Source: Verrucomicrobia bacterium UBA6354
GTDB lineage: Bacteria; Verrucomicrobiota; Kiritimatiellia; RFP12; UBA1067
DNA length: 16,253 nucleotides
Reading direction: 5' to 3'
Assembly (NCBI GenBank): GCA_002440145.1
Contig: DJRS01000004.1
Span: 1 to 16,253 of the forward strand
Position 1 is the stretch's first letter; every line of letters begins with the position of its first letter. The notes beneath the pieces were generated by a model, which did not search any database, had not been told where the DNA came from, and saw nothing but the letters and a program-made list of their open reading frames with translations. Below, piece by piece: positions 1-6,849 of this stretch. Both the position numbers and the translations under genes were made by a program.

Positions 1-71
1 ACCGGGTCCAGGAATTCGCGCGTCGGTCCGGCGGTGACGACGAAAGGCAGCCTAGGCTTGCTGACCGGCAT
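1..71 (-). CDS. coaB: Phosphopantothenate-cysteine ligase (CoaB), N-terminal fragment cut by the window edge
   Basis: Only the first 23 codons are inside the window. The reading from the ATG at 69-71 contains VVTAGPTREFLDP at residues 11-23, which matches the nucleotide-binding N-terminus of the CoaB domain (family pattern VTAGxTxEPIDPVR). CoaB joins cysteine to 4'-phosphopantothenate in coenzyme A synthesis. The motif comes right after the start codon and a different gene lies upstream. The protein therefore appears to be a stand-alone CoaB rather than the usual CoaC-CoaB (Dfp) fusion, with CoaC encoded elsewhere. Its start overlaps the 3' end of the preceding gene by 20 nt, and no clear Shine-Dalgarno sequence is visible, so translation may be coupled. 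The frame is open further upstream, so a different start cannot be excluded. The rest of the protein is unseen. Confidence 0.72.
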   Translation of the reverse strand, partial: MPVSKPRLPFVVTAGPTREFLDP

Positions 72-651
72 CTGCGTTCGTCTGCGCGGTCTGCCACACG
101 ACGCGGTCGCGCGAAATCTTGAAGAGACCCTTCTTCTCCAGCGCGGCGATTGTCGCGGCGGCGTTCGCCGCGCCGAACTGGGTCTCGAGGGTGTTGCGCA
201 GTTTGTGCACCGAGCCGGGCGCCATCTTCGTCAGGCGCTCGAGCTGTTCGGCCCCCAGCTCCGTCGCCGGGGCGTCCGCCACGGGGGCTTTCGCCTTGGG
301 CTTGGCGGCGGTCTTTCGCGTCGCCGTGCGGGTGCGGGTCTTGGGGGCGCGCGCCGCGGGTTCGGCGGGCGGCTCTTCCGCCGCGGGCGTTTCGTCCGTC
401 TCGGTTTCGGAAATGACGTCCGTGAACACGGCGCGCGGGGCGCGGGGGGCCGGCACGGGCGCGACGGTCGGCGTCGGGGCGCCTTCCAGCAGCGCGAGAA
501 TCGTCTCGGGCGACTCGGTCACCTCGTAGTCCAGGTCGTTCCCGAGCGGCACGACGATCGTGCCGCCCTGGCGCCGCGGTTCGAGCGCGGCGATGAAGAC
601 GCTTTGAATCCAGACGGGGGTCTTGTCCGTTCGTGTCAATTTGATGTACAT
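52..651 (-). CDS. Hypothetical protein: FlbD-like N-terminal domain, Ala/Pro/Lys linker, small C-terminal helical domain
   Basis: This 199-residue protein has three visible parts. Residues 1-57 begin MYIKLTRTDKTPVWI and contain YEVTESPETI at 42-51. This resembles the small FlbD-like fold (pattern MIxLTR ... VxEs), known from flagellar operons, though no flagellar gene is near. Residues 58-130 are low-complexity Ala/Pro/Glu followed by a basic stretch, KTRTRTATRKTAAKPKAKAP at 104-123, of the kind that binds nucleic acid. Residues 131-188 look like a compact helical or winged-helix module ending in FKISRDRVVWQ. The same frame stays open further upstream, antisense-frame to lysS, but the ATG at 649-651 is chosen because the FlbD-like pattern starts there and it follows the lysS stop by 35 nt, with a weak GGAAAG upstream. 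It sits between lysS and coaB in the operon. Function is unknown; regulation or nucleoid binding is only a guess. Confidence 0.68.
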   Translation of the reverse strand: MYIKLTRTDKTPVWIQSVFIAALEPRRQGGTIVVPLGNDLDYEVTESPETILALLEGAPTPTVAPVPAPRAPRAVFTDVISETETDETPAAEEPPAEPAARAPKTRTRTATRKTAAKPKAKAPVADAPATELGAEQLERLTKMAPGSVHKLRNTLETQFGAANAAATIAALEKKGLFKISRDRVVWQTAQTNADAGQQA

Positions 652-686
652 AGGCTTTCCAATTCGAACGCGGCTTGCGGCGCGGC

Positions 687-2138
687 TCAGGCCTTCTTCA
701 TCTGCGGGAAGAGGACCACGTCGCGGATGCCGTCGCACCCGGTCAGAAGCATGACGAGACGGTCGATGCCGATGCCCAGCCCGCCCGTCGGGGGCATGCC
801 GCACTCGAGCGCCGAAATGAAGTCCTCGTCGATCTTCTCCGTGTCCTCGCCCGCCTGGTGTTCGAGCGCCTTGCGCTGCTCGAGGGGGTTGTTCTGCTCG
901 GTGTAGCCCGGGCACAGTTCGCGCCCGCCCACCACGAACTCGAACACGTCCACGAGCGCCGGATCGTCCGGGCACGCCTTGGCGAGCGGCACGAATTCGT
1001 GCGGCAGCCGCGTCACGAAGGTCGGCTGGCGCAGGTTCTTCTCGATGAGCTTGTCGTAGACCTCGTGCGTCAGCATGAGCGTGTCGGTTATGCCGTCCAG
1101 CTCGAGGTTCGTCTCCGTCTCCTTGCCCTTGGCCTTCGCCTTGGCGAGCTGCGCCGCGAAATCGAGCTCGAACCAGTCCGCCCCCATGAGGTCCTTCACG
1201 AGGTCGCTGTAGGCCACGCGGCGGTAGGGCGGATTGAAGTCGATGATTTCCTTTTTCTCGCCGTACGGAATCTGGCGCGAACCGACGACCGTATCGCAGA
1301 GATGCGGAATCAGGCCCTCGATGATCGCCTCCATGGACGTGCGGTCGCCGTAGGCTTCGTAGATCTCGAGCACCGTGAACTCGGGGTTGTGCGAGCGGTC
1401 GATGCCCTCGTTGCGAAAGTCCTTGCCCAGCTCGAACACCTTGTTCATCCCGCCCACCAAGAGGCGCTTCAGGTAGAGCTCGGGGGCGATGCGCAGCACC
1501 ATGTGCTGGTCGAGCGCGTTGAAATGCGTCTCGAACGGCTTGGCCGCCGCGCCGCCCGCCTGCGCCTGCAGAATCGGCGTCTCGACCTCGATGAAGCCTT
1601 TGGACCACAGGTACTTGCGCGTCTCCATGAGCAGGTTGGAGCGCGTCACGAAGCGCGCGCGCGTCTCGTCGTTCGTCATGAGGTCGACGTACCGCCGGCG
1701 GTAGCGCTCTTCCTGGTCCGCGAGGCCGTGGAACTTTTCCGGCGGCTGCTCGAGCGCCTTGGCGAGCATCGTCCAGTCCGCGACGACGATGGACTTCTCG
1801 CCCTTCTGCGTCGTGAAGAGCGCGCCTTCCGCGCCGATGATGTCCCCCAGGTTCAGGAGCTTGAACGCCTTGAACGCCGTCTCGGACAGTTCATCGCGCT
1901 TGAAGATGAGCTGGAACCTGTCCGTTCCGTCGTTGATGGTGCAGAAGTTCATCTTGCCCATGCGCCGGATGGTCATGAGGCGTCCGGCCACGCGCACGCG
2001 CACGCCTTCGGCGAACGCCGCGCGCACCTGCGCGAGATCCTCGTGGGGGTACTTGCGCCCGTAGGGCGCGTAGCCGAGCTCCTCCAGCGCCCGCATGTTC
2101 TGCAGACGCTGCTCGCGATATTCGTTCGTTTCCGCCAT
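687..2138 (-). CDS. lysS: Lysyl-tRNA synthetase, class II
   Basis: The enzyme charges tRNA-Lys with lysine in the cytoplasm. The 483 residues are close to the usual length of bacterial class II LysRS (about 490-505). Residues 45-130 form the anticodon-binding OB fold (VRVAGRLMTIRRMGKMNF at 48-65). The catalytic core has motif 1 around GFIEVETPIL (181-190), motif 2 FRNEGIDRSHNPEFT (241-255), and motif 3 TGGLGIGIDRLVMLL (451-465). The ending IRDVVLFPQMKK is typical. One oddity is the segment GRELCPGYTEQNNP (405-418). As I recall, E. coli-type LysRS reads GREIxNGFSELNDP there, so this may mark a divergent clade. The start at 2138 follows the argD stop by 12 nt with AAGGA upstream. It is the third gene of the argB operon. 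Confidence 0.95.
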   Translation of the reverse strand: MAETNEYREQRLQNMRALEELGYAPYGRKYPHEDLAQVRAAFAEGVRVRVAGRLMTIRRMGKMNFCTINDGTDRFQLIFKRDELSETAFKAFKLLNLGDIIGAEGALFTTQKGEKSIVVADWTMLAKALEQPPEKFHGLADQEERYRRRYVDLMTNDETRARFVTRSNLLMETRKYLWSKGFIEVETPILQAQAGGAAAKPFETHFNALDQHMVLRIAPELYLKRLLVGGMNKVFELGKDFRNEGIDRSHNPEFTVLEIYEAYGDRTSMEAIIEGLIPHLCDTVVGSRQIPYGEKKEIIDFNPPYRRVAYSDLVKDLMGADWFELDFAAQLAKAKAKGKETETNLELDGITDTLMLTHEVYDKLIEKNLRQPTFVTRLPHEFVPLAKACPDDPALVDVFEFVVGGRELCPGYTEQNNPLEQRKALEHQAGEDTEKIDEDFISALECGMPPTGGLGIGIDRLVMLLTGCDGIRDVVLFPQMKKA

Positions 2139-2150
2139 GTGCGTGGTCCT

Positions 2151-3350
2151 TCAGTCCTCGAACGCGATGTCAAGCGCGTCCGAAATCATGTCGACGGCGT
2201 CCTCCAGATCTTCTTCCTTCAGCACGAGCGGCGGCAGGAAGCGCACGACGCCGCCCTTGGCCGTCAGGGCGAGCAGACCCTGTCCGCGCAGGGCTTCCAC
2301 GATTTTCGCCGGGTCGCCGTCCACGACGAGCCCGAGCATGAGCCCTTTGCCGCGCACCTCGAGAAGCTGGTCGTGGGCGTCCACGAACTCCTGCAGCGCC
2401 GCGCGCAGAAGTTCGCCCGTCTGCGCCGCGCGCGCGAGGAGTCCTTCCTCCTCGATGACCGAAATCACCGCGTTCGCCGCGGCCGCGGCGACGGGGTTGC
2501 CGCCGAAGGTGGAGGCGTGGTCCGAAAGGCCGAAGACGTCCGCCGTCTTGGCGTTCGAGACGAGCGCGCCCATCGGCAGGCCGTCCGCAAGCGCCTTGGC
2601 GAGGGTGAAGAGGTCGGGCTTGACGCCGTAGCCCTGCCAGGCGAACCAGGTTCCCGTGCGCCCCATGCCGGACTGCACCTCGTCGCAGATCATGAGCAGG
2701 TTCTTCTCGTCGCACAGCGCCCGCACGCCCTTCATGAATTCTTCGGTCGCCGGGGTCACGCCGCCTTCGCCCTGCACCGCCTCGAGCATGATCGCGACGG
2801 TCTTGTCCGAAACGGCCGCCTTGACGCTCTCGAGGTCGTTGAAATCCGCATAGACGAAGCCGGTCGGCAGGGGATCGTACCCCTCCTGGCACCACGCCTG
2901 GCCCGTCGCCGCCACCGTCGCGAGCGTCCGCCCGTGGAAGCCGCGGCGCATCGTCACGATCTCGTGGCGTCCGCCGTTCGCCTGGCCCCACTTGCGGGCG
3001 AGCTTGATGGCCGCCTCGTTCGCCTCCGCGCCCGAGTTGCAGAAGAAGACCTTGCCCTCGAGCCCCGAAATCTCGACAAGCTTCGCCGCGAGATTCGTCT
3101 CCGGGACGTTCGCGAAGAGATTGGAGGAGTGAGTCAGCTGCGCCGCCTGCTCCTGGATCGCCTTCACCACCTTCGGATGCGAATAGCCCACATTGTGCAC
3201 GCCGATCCCGCTCGTGAAATCATAGAGGACAAGCCCGTCCGCATCGCGCACCGTCACGCCTTTTCCGCTCACCAGCACGGTGGCGGGTGCATAGGTCGGC
3301 ATCATGACCTTCCTGTAGAGGTCGAGTATCGGTTGCGTCTTGTTGCTCAT
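2151..3350 (-). CDS. argD: Acetylornithine aminotransferase (class III PLP aminotransferase)
   Basis: The enzyme uses pyridoxal phosphate to interconvert N-acetylglutamate semialdehyde and N-acetylornithine in arginine synthesis; family members may also act on succinyldiaminopimelate. The 399 residues match the family length. Visible landmarks are FCNSGAEANEAAIKLAR (103-119), the phosphate-binding region; EAVQGEGG (190-197); ICDEVQSGMGRTG (221-233) with the PLP-ring Asp223; and the Schiff-base lysine K252 in TLAKALADGLPMGA. STFGGNPVAAAA (280-291) and a C-terminal VRFLPPLVLKEEDL (369-382) complete the family pattern. The start codon overlaps the argB stop in an ATGA arrangement, with CGGAGA just upstream, so the two are probably translationally coupled. 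The argB neighbour supports the arginine assignment over other class III aminotransferases such as ornithine or GABA aminotransferase. Confidence 0.93.
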   Translation of the reverse strand: MSNKTQPILDLYRKVMMPTYAPATVLVSGKGVTVRDADGLVLYDFTSGIGVHNVGYSHPKVVKAIQEQAAQLTHSSNLFANVPETNLAAKLVEISGLEGKVFFCNSGAEANEAAIKLARKWGQANGGRHEIVTMRRGFHGRTLATVAATGQAWCQEGYDPLPTGFVYADFNDLESVKAAVSDKTVAIMLEAVQGEGGVTPATEEFMKGVRALCDEKNLLMICDEVQSGMGRTGTWFAWQGYGVKPDLFTLAKALADGLPMGALVSNAKTADVFGLSDHASTFGGNPVAAAAANAVISVIEEEGLLARAAQTGELLRAALQEFVDAHDQLLEVRGKGLMLGLVVDGDPAKIVEALRGQGLLALTAKGGVVRFLPPLVLKEEDLEDAVDMISDALDIAFED

Positions 3351-4207
3351 TCTGTTATCTCCGTTCCCACGCCTTCTCGCGTGAATATTTCAAGTAATAA
3401 AGAGTGTTGCATGCGACCGTCCACGAGCTGCACCTTCTGCACCCCGGCGCGGATGGCCTTCTCGCAGCTGACGATCTTCGGGAGCATGCCGCCCGAAATC
3501 GTGCCGTCCGCCTTGAGCTTCTCGATGGAATCCAGATGCAGCGTCGAGAGCAGGGTCCGCGGGTCGGACGGGTCCTTCAGAAGCCCCGGGACGTCCGAGA
3601 CGAGGACGAACTTGAGGACCTTGAGCGCCTGGGCGAGCGCCGCGGCGGAAATGTCGGCGTTCACGTTGTAGAGGTGCCCGTCTTCCAGCCCCGTCGCGAG
3701 CGGCGTGATGACCGGCACGATGCCCGCGTCCATCATCTCCAGGACCGGGCGCGTGTCGACCGCGACGACCTCGCCGACAAAGCCGCGGTCGGGCTCCGTG
3801 ATTTTGCGCGCCTTGAAGAGCCAGTTGCCGTGCAGGGGCTTGGCGTTGGTGCCGCGCTTCGACAGACGCGCGACGAGGTCGGGGTTCACCGTCCCGTTCA
3901 GGGTGCGGCGCACGATCTCCATCGTCTCCTCGTCCGTCACGCGCTGGCCGGCGACGAACTTCGGCTCGTGGCCGGACGCCGTGATCGCGCGCGAAATCGC
4001 CTTGCCGCCGCCGTGCACGATGGCGACTTTCATGCCGATCGTCCGCATGAAGGCGATATCGTCCATCACGGAATCGAGATTGCCCTCGATTTCCATGACC
4101 GACCCTCCCAGCTTGACAAGGACCATCGCGCCCTTGAAAGCCTGGATGTACGGCAAAGCCTCGGTCAAAACCGCGGCTTTTGTCTGCGCTGTCTCAAATC
4201 TCTCCAT
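3347..4207 (-). CDS. argB: Acetylglutamate kinase
   Basis: The enzyme phosphorylates N-acetylglutamate with ATP, the second step of arginine synthesis, and belongs to the amino acid kinase fold. With the chosen start it has 286 residues, the family length. Motifs are VKLGGS (31-36) and VHGGGKA (64-70) for phosphate binding, FVAGQRVTD (84-92) for the acetylglutamate site, NVNADISAAALA (181-192), and GGMLPKI (239-245). The frame continues to an ATG at 4307-4309, but that start would add 34 residues with no family counterpart and lies upstream of a good promoter (4219-4247), so the ATG at 4205-4207 is preferred. No Shine-Dalgarno is visible. The predicted transcript begins about 5 nt before the ATG, so translation may be essentially leaderless. 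It is the first gene of the argB-argD-lysS operon. I see no ArgR-type operator with confidence. Confidence 0.94.
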   Translation of the reverse strand: MERFETAQTKAAVLTEALPYIQAFKGAMVLVKLGGSVMEIEGNLDSVMDDIAFMRTIGMKVAIVHGGGKAISRAITASGHEPKFVAGQRVTDEETMEIVRRTLNGTVNPDLVARLSKRGTNAKPLHGNWLFKARKITEPDRGFVGEVVAVDTRPVLEMMDAGIVPVITPLATGLEDGHLYNVNADISAAALAQALKVLKFVLVSDVPGLLKDPSDPRTLLSTLHLDSIEKLKADGTISGGMLPKIVSCEKAIRAGVQKVQLVDGRMQHSLLLEIFTREGVGTEITE

Positions 4208-4218
4208 ATAGGGACAAT

Positions 4219-4247
4219 AGTATACCAAAAACCGCCCCGAATCGCAA
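4219..4247 (-). promoter_or_regulatory. Sigma70-type promoter of the argB operon, extended -10
   Basis: Read on the minus strand: TTGCGA (4242-4247), a 17-nt spacer, then TATACT (4219-4224), with TGG immediately before the -10 forming an extended -10 element. Transcription should start near 4212, about 5 nt before the argB ATG. The short region is AT-rich compared with its surroundings. Confidence 0.7.
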
Positions 4248-4498
4248 TTGCGTCGATTGCGAAATGGTAAAAGCGCGATTTGCCCTGGTGATGCGTACCG
4301 GATTTTCAACGGTTGACAAACTCCGAAGGGCGACAGAAGACGTTAGTGCAGCCTTTTGCCGCTCCTCGGAGTATACTCCATCGGCGAGACGGCCACACCG
4401 TTCCGGCGCAACGGCATCACCGTTCCGGCGATCGGGCCTATGGATGCGGCCGTCCGCTTCCCTGCCGACCGGCGTCGGGGTCTTCGCGGCGAAAACGC
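4248..4498. other. Intergenic region with a perfect 12-bp palindrome, otherwise no recognised feature
   Basis: I find no convincing gene here; the frames that stay open are GC-driven and have no domain-like sequence. The one distinct signal is the perfect palindrome GGAGTATACTCC at 4368-4379, which contains TATACT on both strands. I could not pair it with a good -35 on either strand, so it may be an operator or chance. Confidence 0.4.
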
Positions 4499-4529
4499 AA
4501 AAAAGGGACGGAGGGGGTAGCCCTCCGTC
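4499..4529 (-). terminator. Rho-independent terminator of the HU/Ig-like gene
   Basis: Read on the minus strand: GACGGAGGG (4521-4529), a 5-nt loop, CCCTCCGTC (4507-4515), then CC and six T (4499-4504). The nine-pair GC-rich stem followed by a T-run is a standard intrinsic terminator. It lies 40 nt beyond the stop codon at 4570. An alternative longer pairing between GGGACGG near 4546 and the 3' arm is possible. Confidence 0.85.
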
Positions 4530-4569
4530 ACTTCGGCCGTCCCTGGGGGGGACAGCCCTCGCGGCAGGC

Positions 4570-5298
4570 TTAGTCCGCCGCGACCAGTTTGACCGTCTTC
4601 GCGACGGGAACGGCTATGTTCTCCGCATCGCCGCCGTGCAGACGCAGCTCGAGCGCGATCTCCGTGCCGGCCGGCAGGTCCGCCCAGGCGGACGGCCATT
4701 CGAAACTGAGAAGGACGTCGCTTGACGCGGATGGCGTCAAGTCAGCCGTCTTCGTCTCGCCGTCCTCCGTCCATGTGCTTGCGATCCGGTCTCCCAGTTC
4801 CGCCGCATAGGACAGGTTCCGTCCGCCTATGACAAACGCGCGGGACATCACGATCTCGCCGTTTTTGCCGCCGGAAGTCGCTCCGATCAAGCTTATCCAG
4901 GCTTTCGGACCCGCGTGGTTGACCCTCTCCCAGTCGAACGCGTCGACCGGGATTTCCAGCTCCTTGGCCGGGCGCATGCGGATTCTGTACGTATTGCCGC
5001 TGTCCAGCGTCAACGATTCGTTGAGCGTTCCGCATAGCGTGCCTTCCAGGACGAACGCCCTGTCCAACCGCAGACGGAAGCCCATGGACAGCAGTTCGTG
5101 AACGGCTTCCATGCAGCCGCGGAACACGCCGACCACCTCTCCCTGTTTGCCGAGCACGTAACCGTGCTTGAGTGCGAATTCCACGATGTATTCCAGGTCG
5201 TGGGTTTCATTGTCCGTTACCTGCGCAATGTTGCAGGCGTCCTTCGTCACCGGATTACGCACTTTCCTGACAAGATATTTCATTCTTGGTTTGCTCAT
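4570..5298 (-). CDS. HU-like (HU-HIG type) protein with a C-terminal Ig-like/DUF4469-like domain
   Basis: The 242-residue protein appears to have two domains. Residues 6-125 look like the divergent HU-related fold of HU-HIG proteins: a basic N-terminus (MKYLVRKVRNPV), two helices around LEYIVEFALKHGYVLG and EVVGVFRGCMEAVHELLSMG, then beta segments FRLRLDRAFVLEGTLCG. Residues 130-240 are rich in beta strands and end in AVPVAKTVKLVAAD, consistent with an Ig-like domain such as DUF4469. Such proteins may bind DNA or form surface or nucleoid structures; the role here is unknown. There is no signal peptide. A near-perfect Shine-Dalgarno (AAGGAGGTGAG) lies 7 nt before the ATG, suggesting strong expression. 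It forms its own unit with promoter 5524-5532, a long leader, and terminator 4499-4529. The domain assignment is by pattern only and should be treated as moderate. Confidence 0.75.
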   Translation of the reverse strand: MSKPRMKYLVRKVRNPVTKDACNIAQVTDNETHDLEYIVEFALKHGYVLGKQGEVVGVFRGCMEAVHELLSMGFRLRLDRAFVLEGTLCGTLNESLTLDSGNTYRIRMRPAKELEIPVDAFDWERVNHAGPKAWISLIGATSGGKNGEIVMSRAFVIGGRNLSYAAELGDRIASTWTEDGETKTADLTPSASSDVLLSFEWPSAWADLPAGTEIALELRLHGGDAENIAVPVAKTVKLVAAD

Positions 5299-5381
5299 AT
5301 TCTCACCTCCTTTCCGTTTTTGTTTTCTTTTGCCTGCCCGCTCCTGCGGGCTTTTGCTTCTTCTCTCATGTTTTTATTCAT
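5295..5381 (-). CDS. Possible 28-codon leader peptide overlapping the HU/Ig-like gene
   Basis: A small reading frame starts at the ATG at 5379-5381 and ends in a TGA that overlaps the ATG of the next gene (ATGA). The peptide begins MNKNMREEAKARRSGQAKEN and is very rich in Lys, Arg and Glu. The overlap fits translational coupling, and the frame passes through the hairpin at 5336-5351. Only a weak AAGG precedes its start. It could equally be a chance frame in the leader; no family is recognised. Confidence 0.25.
   Translation of the reverse strand: MNKNMREEAKARRSGQAKENKNGKEVRI
5336..5351. repeat. Short GC hairpin in the leader of the HU/Ig-like gene
   Basis: GCCCGC TCCT GCGGGC on the plus strand gives a perfect six-pair stem with a 4-nt loop inside an otherwise A/T-skewed stretch. 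On the plus strand it is followed by TTTTGCTTCTT, like a weak terminator, but no plus-strand gene feeds it. On the minus strand it lies in the mRNA leader about 40 nt before the start codon. A second small hairpin, GGCTGA TATT TCAGCC, sits at 5473-5488. Confidence 0.55.
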
Positions 5382-5523
5382 GGTTTTGACCTTGTTTACA
5401 GAACCAGAGTCCGCCACGCGAACCGTCGGCGGCACCCTGCCGCCCGAAACATCCGGTCCGCGCCGCCTCCGCGGCTGATATTTCAGCCTTGGAAGCCTCT
5501 TGCGCCCTTGATTCACGACGCAT

Positions 5524-5532
5524 ATGATAGCA
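5524..5532 (-). promoter_or_regulatory. Extended -10 promoter of the HU/Ig-like gene
   Basis: Read on the minus strand: TGC (5530-5532) directly followed by TATCAT (5524-5529). No good -35 is present, as expected for an extended -10 promoter. Transcription should start near 5517, giving a leader of about 219 nt. It sits just downstream of the terminator of the preceding unit. Confidence 0.55.
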
Positions 5533-5549
5533 TATCCGGGGGTGTCCAG

Positions 5550-5583
5550 AAAAGGGCCGCGCCCTCTAGACGGGGGCGCGGCC
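5550..5583 (-). terminator. Rho-independent terminator of the 353-residue gene
   Basis: Read on the minus strand: GGCCGCGCCC (5574-5583), a 9-nt loop, GGGCGCGGCC (5555-5564), then CTTTT (5550-5554). The ten-pair perfect GC stem followed by a short T-run is a good intrinsic terminator. It lies about 120 nt past the stop codon at 5707. The 120 nt between hold nothing I recognise. Confidence 0.78.
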
Positions 5584-5706
5584 AGGGTGGCGCGGCACAG
5601 GGCAAGGGCGATACGGGATTGGAGATCCCAAACTCGTCCGCCCGAAAGAGGCTGTGGCGCGGGGGCGGACGCCGCGATCCACCCCGGGAGCCCGTCCGCC
5701 GGCCGT

Positions 5707-6768
5707 TCAGTCCGCTCCGGGACCGCGCGGATGCCGCGCCTTGTACGCCTCGACGACCGCCGCGGGCGCGCACATCCGTTCCTTGTTCGTATAAAAGCGC
5801 CAGCGGCCGCTGCCTTGCCGTTTCTCCCCTTCCGGACTCCACTCGCCCGACTCCGGAATCCACCGCGGCAGCATGAAGATCTGGTCGTCCTTGAACCGCG
5901 CGGCATCGCCGTTGCCGCGCTTCTGGAAAGCCTTCCGCCAGGGTGCGCCGCCCCGGGGGACGGCATTGTACGTCTTCTCGGGATGCCGCAGCATCATCTC
6001 CACGATCCGCCACGCCGCGGACCGGGTGGAGAGGCGGTAAATCGCCGGCTTCCGCAAATCCTCTATCTGGGTCTCCGTCCGTCCCGGCGTGATCCTGAAG
6101 CGGAATCTCTCGTACGGCCGGGCAGGTTCCACGTCGGGCCGCGGCGCTTCCGCCGCCTTCGTGCGCGTCATTTCCGCCTGGCGCACGTCGTCCGCCAGCC
6201 GCCGCTGCGCGTCCAGGAACCGGATGACCGTCTCTTTCGCGGAAGGCGGCGTCTCCTCCACGGGAAGCGCCAGCCGCCCGTGCAGATCGCTTTCGAGCGC
6301 GCGCCAGAGCGCCGCCGATGCGTATCTGTTTTTCGCCGCGAACGCCATCGCCGCGGCGCAATAACCGTGAATCGCCGCGCGCAATTCCGCGATCTGCCGC
6401 GCCTCGTGCGGGAAGAACCAGCCTTCCTCCACCTCGACTCTCCCGTCCGGACGCAACGCCACATGCGGATATTTCAGCTCGCGCGGCAGTTCCAGAGCCC
6501 TCTGGATCGCAAGGCAGACGCCCTCGTCGTCTTCCCGGGGCCAGACGGAAACCTTTCCCGTGCGGAGCGCGTCCTTCCGGCGTCGAAAACCCGCCGCCAG
6601 CGCCAAACAGCCGCACGGGCCCGCGTCGGTCGGAAACAAATCGTCTGCCCGCCGCATGAAATCCTCCAGCGCGGCAGACCGGTTCAATTCGGACGCCGCT
6701 TCGGCGTCCGCCTCCGTGCGGAGGATGCCGCCCGATCGCCCTCTCTCGCTCTTTTTCCTGTCGTTCAT
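5707..6768 (-). CDS. Protein of unknown family, 353 residues
   Basis: I do not recognise this protein. It has no signal peptide or membrane segment and looks cytoplasmic. The N-terminus is basic (MNDRKKSERGRSGG). Residues 76-165 are well structured, with VSVWPREDDEGVCLAIQRAL and WFFPHEARQIAELRAAIHGY, the latter part of a helical region running to about residue 205. A Pro-rich linker (206-220) leads to a C-terminal domain (220-350) with many aromatics and basic residues, including YRLSTRSAAWRIVEMMLRHP (244-263), FMLPRWIPE and GRWRFYTNKERM. The C-terminal part could be a nucleic-acid-binding winged helix, but that is a guess. It has its own extended -10 promoter, an AAGGAG site 7 nt before the ATG, and a terminator, so it is a real single-gene unit. 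Neighbours give no clue to its job. Confidence 0.75.
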   Translation of the reverse strand: MNDRKKSERGRSGGILRTEADAEAASELNRSAALEDFMRRADDLFPTDAGPCGCLALAAGFRRRKDALRTGKVSVWPREDDEGVCLAIQRALELPRELKYPHVALRPDGRVEVEEGWFFPHEARQIAELRAAIHGYCAAAMAFAAKNRYASAALWRALESDLHGRLALPVEETPPSAKETVIRFLDAQRRLADDVRQAEMTRTKAAEAPRPDVEPARPYERFRFRITPGRTETQIEDLRKPAIYRLSTRSAAWRIVEMMLRHPEKTYNAVPRGGAPWRKAFQKRGNGDAARFKDDQIFMLPRWIPESGEWSPEGEKRQGSGRWRFYTNKERMCAPAAVVEAYKARHPRGPGAD

Positions 6769-6790
6769 GGTCTTGCTCCTTACTCCTTAT

Positions 6791-6799
6791 ATTATAGCA
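6791..6799 (-). promoter_or_regulatory. Extended -10 promoter of the 353-residue gene
   Basis: Read on the minus strand: TGC (6797-6799) followed by a perfect TATAAT (6791-6796). Transcription should start near 6784, giving a leader of about 16 nt that contains two AAGGAG copies. No convincing -35 is seen. The element is almost identical to the one at 16080-16088. Confidence 0.7.
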
Positions 6800-6849
6800 A
6801 ATTCCAGGGACTCCGCGAGAGCCGTCGACGCCCTCGCGAAGCGGACACC

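Noticed and set aside
652..1608. Open frame extending the 199-residue protein upstream to 1608 on the minus strand
   Set aside because: It lies in a second frame across lysS, is Arg/Gly/His-rich as expected of a GC-driven shadow, and lysS itself has all class II motifs.
675..3671. 998-codon open frame on the plus strand
   Set aside because: It is antisense to lysS, argD and argB and shows the Arg/His/Leu-rich composition of a shadow frame with no domain.
4208..4309. 34-residue N-terminal extension of argB
   Set aside because: It lies across and upstream of the predicted promoter and exceeds the family length.
4368..4379. TATACT within the palindrome GGAGTATACTCC as a second promoter
   Set aside because: Neither strand has a matching -35 or TGn extension; kept only as a possible operator.
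5336..5355. Plus-strand terminator-like hairpin with TTTT
   Set aside because: There is no plus-strand gene upstream; it is better seen as part of the minus-strand leader.
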